Positions 16,656 to 24,711 of a stretch of 64,000 nucleotides of DNA are shown here, piece by piece. Made by a program: the position numbers and the translations under genes. Under the pieces are notes generated by a model, which was given only the letters and a program-made list of their open reading frames with translations, was not told where the DNA came from and made no database searches. How positions within the stretch are numbered: position 1 is the first letter of the stretch; the number at the start of each line of letters is the position of its first letter. The DNA is from CANJBX01 sp035556735 (GTDB lineage Bacteria; Pseudomonadota; Alphaproteobacteria; Rhizobiales; Xanthobacteraceae). Location of the stretch: positions 62,001 to 126,000 of the forward strand of contig DATMFF010000008.1 in NCBI GenBank assembly GCA_035556735.1, given 5' to 3'.

Positions 16656-18098
16656 CTAGCGCGCCGGGCGCGCAAGCGCGCTGTAGGACGAGGCTGCGAT
16701 GTCGCGCGCGGCAGCTAACGCGGCGCCGCGCGCGTGCGCCTTGGCGATCCACGCTTGCGCCGGCGCACGCTGTTCGGGGGTGAGCTTCATCAGATCAGTC
16801 AACGCACCGGCCACATCCGCGTTGCGCGCTTTCACCTCGAGGCGCGCGACGATGGCCGATGCATCATCACCCGCCGGCTCGCTGATGGGACGCACGCGGA
16901 CCAACCGGCTGGCATTGGCCTGTAGCCGATCGAGCAGACCGCCGCCCTGTGCCTGCGGTGCGACTGCCTGCAACAGCGTAGGAACGAGCACGCTCAGCTC
17001 GGCCGACAGCGCCGCCGCGCTGGGCACGCCGCCGCTCGCGAACGGCTCCAAGGTGACAATCGCCTTCTGATCGTCGACCAGGGGTTTGAGTGACGCGAGC
17101 TCCTGTGTGTACGGTGCACCGCGTTCGACCGCATCCTTGAGCGCCGTGGCAAGCACAGCCAAGCGCACGTCGCGATCCGCGGCGGTGCTGCCCGGCGTCT
17201 CAATTTTCTGTTCGACGCTGCGGGCGGAGGATTCCAGCGCGCCGATGCGTGCGGCGAGACGTTCAAGTTCCGTTTTCTCGGCTGCGGATTGGGCCTGTCG
17301 ATCGAGCATACCGCGCAAGTCGGTCACCGCTTTTGCAGTGGCATCCGCCCGCTCGTTCACAGCCCGTAACGTCGACGCCATCTCCTCGCTGCGGCTCGTG
17401 AGCGCGGCCGTCGTGTTGCTGAGCGACTTGAGCGCGATGTCGATGTCTCCAAGGCGGCCCGTAAGCGCGGGATCCGGCGTCGCCGGCCGCGGAGCGTTGG
17501 CGGTGCTCTCGGCGCGGTTTGCCGTCGTCTCCGCGCGCGTGATACGAGCCGCAAGTTCGGCAAGCACCTTGGGATCGGCACCCAGCTGCTCAGACTCGCG
17601 TCCGACTTGCGCTTCCAGCGCGGCAACCCGCGCCGAAAGCTCCACCGGGGCTCGCGCGCTCTCGTCAACGGCGGACATACGGAGCAATCCTGCAAGCATC
17701 AGGATCGCCAGGGCGATCAGCACCAGCGCGGCGCCTCCGGCGGCGGCACCCAGCAGCGGCCAGAGCGAACGCTCCGGGGGAGGAGGCGATGCGGCCGACG
17801 GCGGAGGCCCTGTGGTCGGTTCGGTGCGAGGCGGTTCGGGCGGGGGTTGGGACGCGACGGCCTCCTCGTCCCAATGCGACGTGGGGGGTGTCTCGTCTGC
17901 CGGCTCGTCCGCAGGGGCTGTCTGTGGCGCGGTACTTACCGGCTCGGGTTCAGGATTTCCGATCTCCGGCGCGGCAGGCGGCGCGGAATCATGCGGCGGC
18001 GCGACGTTCAACTCGCGCGCCTGCAGCTCGATCGTCGGCGGCGACCGTCTGCGTTTGTCGGAAACGTCCGGTCTGATCGGCGGTTCCTTGCTGGCCAT
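16656..18098 (-). CDS. Mitofilin / COG4223-like membrane protein
   Basis: A 480-residue protein with a basic/proline-rich cytoplasmic N-terminus, one membrane segment (about residues 118-145, LWPLLGAAAGGAALVLIALAI), a long coiled coil (about 160-310) and a C-terminal mitofilin-like helical domain ending AARDIAASSYSALARPAR. This is the alphaproteobacterial relative of mitochondrial Mic60, thought to organise the inner membrane and contact the envelope. The start MASKEPPIRPD at 18098 is preceded by GGAGACGTCC. Its position between hemD and hemY is the usual alphaproteobacterial arrangement. Confidence 0.85.
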   Translation of the reverse strand: MASKEPPIRPDVSDKRRRSPPTIELQARELNVAPPHDSAPPAAPEIGNPEPEPVSTAPQTAPADEPADETPPTSHWDEEAVASQPPPEPPRTEPTTGPPPSAASPPPPERSLWPLLGAAAGGAALVLIALAILMLAGLLRMSAVDESARAPVELSARVAALEAQVGRESEQLGADPKVLAELAARITRAETTANRAESTANAPRPATPDPALTGRLGDIDIALKSLSNTTAALTSRSEEMASTLRAVNERADATAKAVTDLRGMLDRQAQSAAEKTELERLAARIGALESSARSVEQKIETPGSTAADRDVRLAVLATALKDAVERGAPYTQELASLKPLVDDQKAIVTLEPFASGGVPSAAALSAELSVLVPTLLQAVAPQAQGGGLLDRLQANASRLVRVRPISEPAGDDASAIVARLEVKARNADVAGALTDLMKLTPEQRAPAQAWIAKAHARGAALAAARDIAASSYSALARPAR

Positions 18099-18135
18099 GG
18101 ACGTCTCCAATCGCCGATTCGCCCTGCTGATCCTG

Positions 18136-18849
18136 CTAGACCCTGCCCACGAGGTCGAGAACCGCGGCTTCGTCGGGCCGAAGGGCAATCAGGATGTGCG
18201 CCACACCGTTCCGCTCAAGCGGCTCCGCGACTTGTCGTGATAGGCAAAAATGGTTGCACGTCAATGAACTCGCCGCGATCCCGCTGCCGGCAAGCGCATC
18301 GAGAAACGTTTGCGCACTGCGTCTTGAAAAATGCAGCACACCATTGATCATCCCCGAGCGGAGGGCCTGCGCCACATGCCGCGGCAGGCATGCGTCCGCG
18401 TGCGCACGATAGACGGCCACGGTGTCCACCCGGTAGCCCTCCTTCGCCAGCGCGGCCGCCACGTCGACGGAGCGGACTTCGCCCGCGAGGTAGAGCAACG
18501 GCCCGGGTGCGTTGATCCTTGCCTGAACGAGGCGAACCAGATCCTGCGCATCCCCGCCGGCAGACTGAACGTTGGCGAAACCCGCTTCGCGCGCCGCCTG
18601 CGCACTGCGCGCGCCGACGGCGAGCACGTGCAGCGCGAGCATTTCCGCACGCCTCGGATGTGTGGCGAGGAACCGCACCGCGTTGGCGCTGGTGATCAAC
18701 ACGGCCGCCCAGGGGCCTGCGCCAACGTCCACCGCGGCGAGCGGCTCGATGTGCAGCAGGGGAGCGAGCACCGCCTCGTGCCCGCTCGCACGCAAGGCAA
18801 CGGCGGTGCGTTCGCCCTGCGGGCCCGGACGTGTCACCAGCACGCGCAT
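18136..18849 (-). CDS. hemD: Uroporphyrinogen-III synthase
   Basis: A 237-residue HemD-family protein: MRVLVTRPGPQGERTAVALRA, PLLHIEPL, VLITSANAVRF, the central VLAVGARSAQAAREAGF and YLAGEVRSVDVAAAL with the late VLHFSRRSAQTFLDAL. It closes hydroxymethylbilane to uroporphyrinogen III, the branch point of heme, siroheme and cobalamin. The family is poorly conserved, so the call rests on these blocks together with hemC nearby. ATG at 18849 was chosen over 18879 because the conserved fold begins at once. It lies 32 bases downstream of the cytochrome gene, so all are probably co-transcribed. Confidence 0.9.
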   Translation of the reverse strand: MRVLVTRPGPQGERTAVALRASGHEAVLAPLLHIEPLAAVDVGAGPWAAVLITSANAVRFLATHPRRAEMLALHVLAVGARSAQAAREAGFANVQSAGGDAQDLVRLVQARINAPGPLLYLAGEVRSVDVAAALAKEGYRVDTVAVYRAHADACLPRHVAQALRSGMINGVLHFSRRSAQTFLDALAGSGIAASSLTCNHFCLSRQVAEPLERNGVAHILIALRPDEAAVLDLVGRV

Positions 18850-18881
18850 GTCAGCGCGGTCCTCGCCGCATGCGGTCACCT

Positions 18882-19364
18882 CTATTTCGTTGGCGTGAAC
18901 GACTGGTTGGGAAAGAAACCTGGACCCGTTGGCCGCTGCACCACGAGATACGGCCGGTTAGCCGCCTGATGGCAGGCGTTGCAAGCCGCAGTCAGGTTGT
19001 CAAACGCAACGACGAATTTAGCGCGATCATGCGCATCGATCGCGGCCGCGAGGTCGCTGATCGGTTTCATGACGATCGTCTCGATCATCTGTCCGACCGG
19101 CGTGCTATCGTCGAGCTTTGGGTGGATTTTTGCCGCGTGTTCGAAAACTTCCTCGAGCTCATGCAACTCGAATCCAGCCAGCGCCCAATTGCCTGCACTT
19201 CCAGCCAGCCACACCTTGATGTGGCGCAACTGGGCGATCAGCATAAGGTCGGAGAGCGGCGGCGTGTAAGCAGTGGATGCGGCCGCAGCGGAGTGCTGGG
19301 CGAGCGCAACGAACGGAACAATCGAGAACACCGCAAGAGCAAATGCACGGATAAGGATTGTCAT
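18882..19364 (-). CDS. Secreted c-type (cytochrome c'-like) heme protein inserted between hemC and hemD
   Basis: A 160-residue protein with a signal peptide (about residues 1-22, ending FVALAQ) and a single heme-c attachment motif CNACH at residues 128-132, near the C-terminus. The rest is predicted mainly helical (LSDLMLIAQLRHIKVWLAG, HELEEVFEHAAKIHP). Signal peptide, four-helix size and C-terminal CXXCH match the cytochrome c' style, whose members bind NO in the periplasm, but the family call is tentative. It sits inside the hemC-hemD operon, which is unusual, and an FNR/FixK-like box overlaps the hemC stop about 77 bp before its start. Confidence 0.75.
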   Translation of the reverse strand: MTILIRAFALAVFSIVPFVALAQHSAAAASTAYTPPLSDLMLIAQLRHIKVWLAGSAGNWALAGFELHELEEVFEHAAKIHPKLDDSTPVGQMIETIVMKPISDLAAAIDAHDRAKFVVAFDNLTAACNACHQAANRPYLVVQRPTGPGFFPNQSFTPTK

Positions 19365-19434
19365 CGCCGACGTCCTTCGGTGGTCGACCTACGTAGTGAC
19401 TTGCCGATGCTGGCGCGCGGACGGCACCTGCACT

Positions 19435-19448
19435 TTAATGTAGATCAA
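19435..19448 (-). promoter_or_regulatory. FNR/FixK-like box ahead of the c-type cytochrome gene
   Basis: On the minus strand the sequence is TTGATCTACATTAA: a perfect TTGAT half, a 4-base spacer and ATTAA, one base from the consensus ATCAA. It overlaps the last codons and stop of hemC and is centred about 77 bp before the ATG of the cytochrome gene, a plausible place for class II activation of a promoter in the 70-bp gap. Because it overlaps coding sequence, chance remains possible. Confidence 0.45.
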
Positions 19449-20361
19449 AGAAATCGGCGCCCCCGCGCGCCTTGAGTTCGGCGCCGGCCTCGGCTCCGAG
19501 CGCGGCGGCATCAGCGGCGTCGCCCTGGCGAATCGCCTCGAATGCGCGGCTGCCGTCAGGCCTGGCGATCAGCCCACGAAACGCAAGGCCGGAGCCGGTA
19601 ACCTGCGCATGGCCGGCAATCGGCGTCTTGCACGAGCCGTCGAGTACGGCGAGGAAGGCGCGCTCAGCGGTCACGGCCGTGAGTGTCGGAGCATCGTTGA
19701 TGGCAGCGACGAGCCGGCGAGTCTTGCCGTCGTCCACACGCGTCTCGATGCCGATCGCACCCTGCCCCACCGCCGGCAGGAACTGCGCAGGATCGAGCAC
19801 CGCCGTGGCCACGTGTGCGAGCCCCAGCCGCTTGAGACCGGCGAATGCGAGGATCGTGGCCTCGGCAGCGCCTTCCGCGATCTTCTTGAGCCGCGTTTCC
19901 ACATTTCCGCGCAGCGGCACCACGTTCAGATCGGGCCGCAGCATCTTGAGCTGCGCCTGCCGCCGCAGCGAGGCCGTGCCCACGACCGCACCCTGCGGCA
20001 GCTCCGCGATCATGCGCGCGCTGCGGCCAATGAAGACGTCGCGCGGGTCCTCCCTGGGCAGGCAGGCCGCGAGCATCAGCCCGGCTGGCAGCACCGTCAG
20101 CATGTCCTTCGACGAATGCACGGCGAGGTCGATGTCATTGTCGAGGAGCGCTTGCTCGATCTCCTTGGTGAACAGACCCTTGCCGCCGACCTCGGACAAC
20201 GGGCGGTCCTGGATAGCATCGCCGGTCGTCCGGATGACGTGAATCTTGATGGTGTCCAGCGGGAATCCGTGCGCCGCCGCCAGCTGGGTTCGCACCATGT
20301 TCGCTTGCGCCAGCGCCAGGGGGCTGCCGCGCGAGCCGATGCGGATCGAGGATTGCGCCAT
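19435..20361 (-). CDS. hemC: Hydroxymethylbilane synthase (porphobilinogen deaminase)
   Basis: A 308-residue HemC that joins four porphobilinogen units into hydroxymethylbilane in the cytoplasm. Landmarks: IRIGSRGSPLALAQA at the N-terminus, VHSSKDM, VVGTASLRRQAQL, LRGNVETRL and Cys244 in LDGSCKTPIAGHA, the residue that carries the dipyrromethane cofactor. Length is normal. It diverges from tsaD across about 100 bp and leads a minus-strand run with the cytochrome, hemD, mitofilin and hemY. Confidence 0.97.
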   Translation of the reverse strand: MAQSSIRIGSRGSPLALAQANMVRTQLAAAHGFPLDTIKIHVIRTTGDAIQDRPLSEVGGKGLFTKEIEQALLDNDIDLAVHSSKDMLTVLPAGLMLAACLPREDPRDVFIGRSARMIAELPQGAVVGTASLRRQAQLKMLRPDLNVVPLRGNVETRLKKIAEGAAEATILAFAGLKRLGLAHVATAVLDPAQFLPAVGQGAIGIETRVDDGKTRRLVAAINDAPTLTAVTAERAFLAVLDGSCKTPIAGHAQVTGSGLAFRGLIARPDGSRAFEAIRQGDAADAAALGAEAGAELKARGGADFFDLH

Positions 20362-20462
20362 AAGACCTCGCGGTGGTAGGCCGATGTCCTGTCGTGCAGC
20401 CTATAGCGCGGACGCGGCAAAAAAGCTCGCCTGTGTTGGGCGGAAATCAGCGCGATCATACA

Positions 20463-21551
20463 ATGAATGGGGTTGGGATGGTTGTGCTCGGCATCGAGAC
20501 GACCTGTGACGAGACCTCGGCTGCCGTGGTGGAACGGCTGCCGGATGGGCGCGGCGTCATTCACTCCAACGTCGTGCTCTCGCAGATCGCCGAGCACACG
20601 CCGTTCGGAGGAGTGGTGCCGGAAATCGCGGCGCGTGCGCATGTCGAGCAGCTCGATCGCATCACCCGCCAAGCGCTGGCGAGCGCCGGATATACCTTCG
20701 GGACGATCGATGGCGTCGCGGCAGCGGCCGGTCCGGGCCTGATCGGAGGCGTGATCGTCGGGCTCACCACCGCCAAGGCGATCGCGCTTGTCACGCGTAG
20801 ACCTCTTGTCGCCGTCAATCACCTCGAGGCGCATGCGCTGTCGGCGCGACTCATCCGCGAGACTCCTTTTCCCTATTGCCTGTTCCTCGCCTCGGGAGGG
20901 CACACCCAGATCGTCGCTGTGCGCGGCGTCGGGGACTACGACCGGTTGGGCACCACGCTCGACGACGCCATCGGCGAGGCGTTCGATAAGACCGCCAAGC
21001 TGCTCGGTCTGCCCTACCCCGGCGGTCCGCAAGTGGAAAAGATCGCCCGGCGCGGCGATCCGCAGCGCTTCCAGTTTCCGCGCCCGCTCGCGCGCCGCGA
21101 CAACGCCGACTTCTCTCTCTCGGGCCTCAAGACCGCAGTGCGATTGGAGGCCGAGCGTATTGCGCCATTGTCCGAAACAGACGTCGCCGACCTCTGCGCT
21201 TCCTTCCAGCAGGCGATCGCCGATACCGTGTTCGATCGTGTGCGCATGGGCCTTGCACAGTTCCGCGCGCGCCATGGCACGCCGACCGCTTTGGTAGCGG
21301 CGGGCGGCGTCGCTGCCAATTTCGCGATCCGCCGCGTGCTCGATATCGCGGCGACGGAAGCCGGTACGACCCTGGTCGTACCGCCGCCCGAACTCTGCAC
21401 CGACAATGGCGCGATGATCGCCTGGGCCGGAGCCGAACGGCTGGCTTGCGGCCTGAGCGACGGCCTCGATTTCTCGCCGCGCGCGCGCTGGCCGCTGGAG
21501 GAGGTAAGCAAGCCCACGATGCCGACATTCCCGCCGCGGAGCGGGTCATGA
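20463..21551 (+). CDS. tsaD: tRNA N6-threonylcarbamoyladenosine transferase TsaD
   Basis: A 362-residue Kae1/TsaD ASKHA-fold protein that, with TsaB and TsaE, makes t6A37 in ANN-decoding tRNAs. Landmarks: VLGIETTCDETSAAVV, FGGVVPEIAARAH, the metal-binding HLEAH (His120, His124), LASGGHTQIV and VVPPPELCTDNGAMIAW. The ATG at 20463 is used; the ATG at 20478 (MVVLGIET) is equally possible, as neither has a clear ribosome site. Its TGA overlaps an ATG in the pattern ATGA, the usual link to gpsA, but gpsA is not there. Confidence 0.96.
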   Translation: MNGVGMVVLGIETTCDETSAAVVERLPDGRGVIHSNVVLSQIAEHTPFGGVVPEIAARAHVEQLDRITRQALASAGYTFGTIDGVAAAAGPGLIGGVIVGLTTAKAIALVTRRPLVAVNHLEAHALSARLIRETPFPYCLFLASGGHTQIVAVRGVGDYDRLGTTLDDAIGEAFDKTAKLLGLPYPGGPQVEKIARRGDPQRFQFPRPLARRDNADFSLSGLKTAVRLEAERIAPLSETDVADLCASFQQAIADTVFDRVRMGLAQFRARHGTPTALVAAGGVAANFAIRRVLDIAATEAGTTLVVPPPELCTDNGAMIAWAGAERLACGLSDGLDFSPRARWPLEEVSKPTMPTFPPRSGS

Positions 21552-21628
21552 CAGAGTCGAAGGCTTGTACAGCCGGTCTGGCTGCCGCCGTCCTGGTTCA
21601 GGCGTTCGGAAAGATTGCCGCGGTCTGA
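21548..21628 (+). other. 26-codon ORF in the coupled position after tsaD; possible remnant of gpsA
   Basis: ATG at 21548-21550 overlaps the tsaD stop (ATGA). The ORF reads MTESKACTAGLAAAVLVQ and so on for 26 residues, then TGA. In related Hyphomicrobiales gpsA normally starts here. The N-terminus has no recognisable GAGAWGTA nucleotide-binding motif, so a remnant is only a possibility; it may be a short leader-like peptide or noise. Confidence 0.25.
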
Positions 21629-21648
21629 ATTCAGGCGATAGCGGTACG

Positions 21649-22359
21649 CTACCGCGCCGCCACGCCCCCGGCACATCTGCGCAGGCGCGCAATCTCCTGT
21701 CGCAGTTCATCGGCCTCGGCTTCGCGTTCGGCCAGCGCCGCTTCGAGCTTGCCGATATTCTCGAACAGCCGTGCGCTCGTCAGGCGCAGGAAATAGAATC
21801 CGAAGCTGGGATTGGAGAAATACAGTCCTTCAATGCGCTCGTAGCCGATCTGCATGATCTCGCCGTCTTCGACACATTCCAGCGTCTGCGTGCGCCTGCG
21901 GTTCGGCGCCAGCAGACCCAATTCGCCCACGACGCCGCCCGGCCGCACATCGACCGCGATCTCGATCAACCGCAGGCGGCCGCTGGCCACGATGAACATC
22001 TCGTTTGCCGCATCACCTTTACGGAACAGGACCTCGCCCGCACGTACCGTCCGCTTCGCCATGAACGGAAGCAGCCAGTCCATCGACAGATCGCCGCTGC
22101 TCGCCGCACGCAGCCTGCGCACCAGCCGCAGTTGCTCGAATAGCCGATAGCCGTTCATCGGCAACAGGATCGCGTGCTGGAGGAGCATCGGCGTGATGCC
22201 GGCCAGCACCGCGAAGGCGATCTGCGCAATGTTGCTGGCGATGCCGACCACGCGCAACGGGATCATCGTGCGCATGGCGAGGGTCGCCACCATCAGTCCG
22301 GCGCCGAGGAAACCCAGCAGCTCGACGGCGTCGATCTTCGCGAATTGGTGCCAATCCAT
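21649..22359 (-). CDS. Membrane-anchored cyclic-nucleotide-binding-domain protein
   Basis: A 236-residue protein with two to three N-terminal membrane segments (about residues 12-70, for example LLGFLGAGLMVATLAM and IAQIAFAVLAGITPMLL). A cNMP-binding domain follows (about 95-190, with RAGEVLFRKGDAANEMFIV, SGRLRLIE and GGVVGELGLL), then a C-terminal coiled coil (EAALAEREAEADELRQEIARL). There is no DNA-binding helix, so it is not a CRP-type regulator. Membrane sensing of a nucleotide or small ligand is inferred. It converges on tsaD, in the place where gpsA and a YciI gene are expected. Confidence 0.8.
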   Translation of the reverse strand: MDWHQFAKIDAVELLGFLGAGLMVATLAMRTMIPLRVVGIASNIAQIAFAVLAGITPMLLQHAILLPMNGYRLFEQLRLVRRLRAASSGDLSMDWLLPFMAKRTVRAGEVLFRKGDAANEMFIVASGRLRLIEIAVDVRPGGVVGELGLLAPNRRRTQTLECVEDGEIMQIGYERIEGLYFSNPSFGFYFLRLTSARLFENIGKLEAALAEREAEADELRQEIARLRRCAGGVAAR

Positions 22360-22480
22360 GACCCCGTCGTTCCCGCGTCGTATGACAATCGTGTGACAAA
22401 CGCCCGCGCCGTTCTGAAAGCAGCGGGCGGTCTGCTATGATCTGGCGTCCAACCGTTTACGCGATTGCCAAGGAGTTGCC

Positions 22481-22897
22481 ATGGCCTACTGGCTGGTGAA
22501 GTCGGAACCGGATGCCTGGTCGTGGAGCCAGCAGGTCAAGGCCGGCGCCAAGGGCGAGGCCTGGACGGGGGTTCGCAACCATACCGCCAAGCAAAACCTG
22601 ATGGGCATGAAGAAGGGCGACCGCGCGTTCTTCTACCACTCCAACGTGGGCAAGGAGATCGTCGGCATCGTCGAGGTCGTGCGCGAACACTATCCCGACC
22701 CGACCGACAAGACGAAAACCTTCGTGGTCGTGGACTTCAAGGCGGTACAGCCGCTGAACACGCCGGTCACGCTCGATGCGATCAAGAAAGAGCCGAAGCT
22801 CAAGGATATGGCGCTGGTGAAGTACTCGCGGCTGTCGGTACAGCCGGTCACGGCCGATGAGTGGAAGACGGTCTGCAAGATGGGCGGCGTCTCCTAG
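22481..22897 (+). CDS. EVE-domain protein
   Basis: A 138-residue protein made entirely of an EVE domain: MAYWLVKSEPDAWSW at the start, WTGVRNHTAKQNLMGMKKGD and FFYHSNVGKEIVGIVEVV. EVE domains are related to PUA and YTH folds and bind modified bases in RNA or DNA; the physiological target in bacteria is not settled. AAGGAG six bases before the ATG gives a strong start. The length is typical of the family. Confidence 0.93.
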   Translation: MAYWLVKSEPDAWSWSQQVKAGAKGEAWTGVRNHTAKQNLMGMKKGDRAFFYHSNVGKEIVGIVEVVREHYPDPTDKTKTFVVVDFKAVQPLNTPVTLDAIKKEPKLKDMALVKYSRLSVQPVTADEWKTVCKMGGVS

Positions 22898-22912
22898 CCT
22901 GGGGCGAGAGGC

Positions 22913-23998
22913 CTACTCCGCCGCGACGGCGATTACTTCCGCCAACGCCTGCTCCCGCTTCGTCTGGCTTGCTTTGAGCTCGGGTGCCAGGCGGCTGAGC
23001 TTACCCTCCTCGAAGGCGGCGATGATCGCCTGGTGCACGTAGCTCTTGCGGCAGACCGCCGGCGTGTTGGCGAGTTCCATCGCCGTGGCGCGCATGGCAT
23101 CGAGCACCTGCCTGCGCCGCGCGCGCTGCGAGGGTGCCGGCTCGGTCCGTGCCAGCAGGTCGAGCGCCGCCGTGCATGCCATCAGCGTGCGGAAGTCCTT
23201 CAATGTGGTTCCGCATCCGGCAATCTCGCGCAGGAACGCATTCACCTGCTGAGATGACACGGCACGAAGCGTGCCGCCCTCATCGCGGTATTGGAACAGG
23301 CGTCGCCCGGGCAGGTCGAGCAACCGGCGGATGGCTCGGGCGAGCCGCTCATCCTCGACTTCCTTGCGCACCTGCTTGGCGCCCTTGGCACGGAAGCTCA
23401 GCACGATGGTGTCGCGGTCCAGAGACACATTCGACTTGAGCAGCGTCGCCGCGCCGCGCGTGCCGTTGAGGCGCGCGTAGCTTTCGCTGCCGGCGCGGAT
23501 CGCGCTGCGCGCGACAAGCCCGACGACCGCGGCGAGCGCGAATGGCCGGTCAGGATCGGAACGCGCCAGCCGTTGCGCGATGCTGCGGCGGATGGCCGGC
23601 AGAGCATCGAGCAGCCGGCCGAGGCGGCGTGCTTTGCGCGCCTCGCGCACGCGTTCCCAGTCCGGATGATAGCGATATTGCAGACGTCCGGCCGTGTCTC
23701 GCCCGATCGCCTGCAGATGCGCTTTTGAGTCGTCGGCGTATCGCACGTCGCAGTAGGCCGGCGGAACCGCCAGCGATTTCAAGCGACGCAGCGTGGCGGG
23801 ATCGCCGATGATGCGCCCGTCCTCGCGCAGGAAACGGAAGGCCTTGCCGCGCCCCTCGCGGCGCAGCGTGAGCTCGTCCGGCTGCGCGAGCCGCAGCCCG
23901 AGACGCTGCGCCAGCCGCTCTGCCGTCGATTGTCGCGGACGTCGCACGCGGGCCTTTGCGCGCTCCCCTTCTCTCCGACGAACCTGCTGCAGCGACAT
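22913..23998 (-). CDS. DNA topoisomerase IB (poxvirus/bacterial type)
   Basis: A 361-residue bacterial topoisomerase IB that relaxes supercoils by a transient 3'-phosphotyrosine link. Landmarks: the N-terminal domain with FRFLREDGRIIGD and LAVPPAYCDVRY; RAGSESYARLNGTRGAATLL; CGTTLKDFRTLMA; and the active-site Tyr320 in NTPAVCRKSYVHQ. The start MSLQQ at 23998 was chosen over an upstream ATG that lies outside the conserved fold. It converges on the EVE gene with a 15-base gap and diverges from the DUF1761 gene. Confidence 0.95.
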   Translation of the reverse strand: MSLQQVRRREGERAKARVRRPRQSTAERLAQRLGLRLAQPDELTLRREGRGKAFRFLREDGRIIGDPATLRRLKSLAVPPAYCDVRYADDSKAHLQAIGRDTAGRLQYRYHPDWERVREARKARRLGRLLDALPAIRRSIAQRLARSDPDRPFALAAVVGLVARSAIRAGSESYARLNGTRGAATLLKSNVSLDRDTIVLSFRAKGAKQVRKEVEDERLARAIRRLLDLPGRRLFQYRDEGGTLRAVSSQQVNAFLREIAGCGTTLKDFRTLMACTAALDLLARTEPAPSQRARRRQVLDAMRATAMELANTPAVCRKSYVHQAIIAAFEEGKLSRLAPELKASQTKREQALAEVIAVAAE

Positions 23999-24117
23999 TG
24001 CTCGTGAGCCTGTGCAAAGCGCAATGCAGGGGCGGACCGGATTGTTCCGGCCGTGGGCCAATCGCGGTAATCTGCCGCCGGCGCAAGCGAGCCGTAGCGA
24101 CCGCGGAGAAGCCCATC

Positions 24118-24549
24118 ATGATGTTTGCAGGCATGAACCCCGTTGCCATCATGGTGGCCGCCATCGCCGGCTGGCTCGCCGGCGCGCTCTGGTACGGCAT
24201 GTTCGGCAGGATCTGGGTCCAGGCCCAGGGGACCACGGTGGAAGCGTTCAAGGCGCGGCAGGCGGCGAGCAAGGGCAGCCCCGCGAGCTACATGCCTTTC
24301 GTGCTGGCGTTCTTCGGCAACCTCGTGATGGCATGGATCTTGTCAGGCCTGCTGGGACACATCGGTGCGCTGTCGGTACGCGGTGGGATCATCTCCGGCG
24401 CCTTCGTCTGGTTCGGGTTCATCGTCACCAGCATGCTGGTGAACAATGCGTTCGAGGGCCGATCCTGGCGGTTGACGGCGGTCAACGCCGGACATTGGCT
24501 GCTGGTCATGATCGTGATCGGGGCTATCCTCGGCGCCTGGGGCGTCTAG
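24118..24549 (+). CDS. DUF1761 membrane protein
   Basis: A 143-residue inner-membrane protein with four predicted membrane segments (about residues 6-27, 58-79, 85-105 and 119-141) and a short loop with RIWVQAQGTTVEAFKARQ, typical of DUF1761. The function is unknown. Start: adjacent ATGs at 24118 and 24121, with GGAGAAG upstream. It lies divergent from topoisomerase IB and ahead of acsA. Confidence 0.85.
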   Translation: MMFAGMNPVAIMVAAIAGWLAGALWYGMFGRIWVQAQGTTVEAFKARQAASKGSPASYMPFVLAFFGNLVMAWILSGLLGHIGALSVRGGIISGAFVWFGFIVTSMLVNNAFEGRSWRLTAVNAGHWLLVMIVIGAILGAWGV

Positions 24550-24610
24550 GCGGCCCCCCCACCGCCGCATTCAGCCTGCAATCCGCGACCAAAGTGCAAA
24601 GCTGGCCGCC

Positions 24611-24640
24611 TTGTGGCGGATCGGCGCGCCATCGCATAAT
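24611..24640 (+). promoter_or_regulatory. Possible sigma-70-type promoter for acsA
   Basis: TTGTGG at 24611-24616 and CATAAT at 24635-24640 are separated by 18 bp and lie about 70 bp before the acsA start. The -10 box is good; the -35 matches only in its first three bases, which is common in alphaproteobacteria. Confidence 0.3.
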
Positions 24641-24711
24641 AGAAGCCGAGATCGTTCGAGCATCCGCGGAAGCAGGGCCATGAGCCGTCCGTGGCGCGTG
24701 GAGGAAACGTG

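Noticed and set aside
17086..18240. 384-codon plus-strand frame rich in Ser/Ala/Gly
   Set aside because: Antisense to the mitofilin-like gene; composition is that of a shadow frame with no motif.
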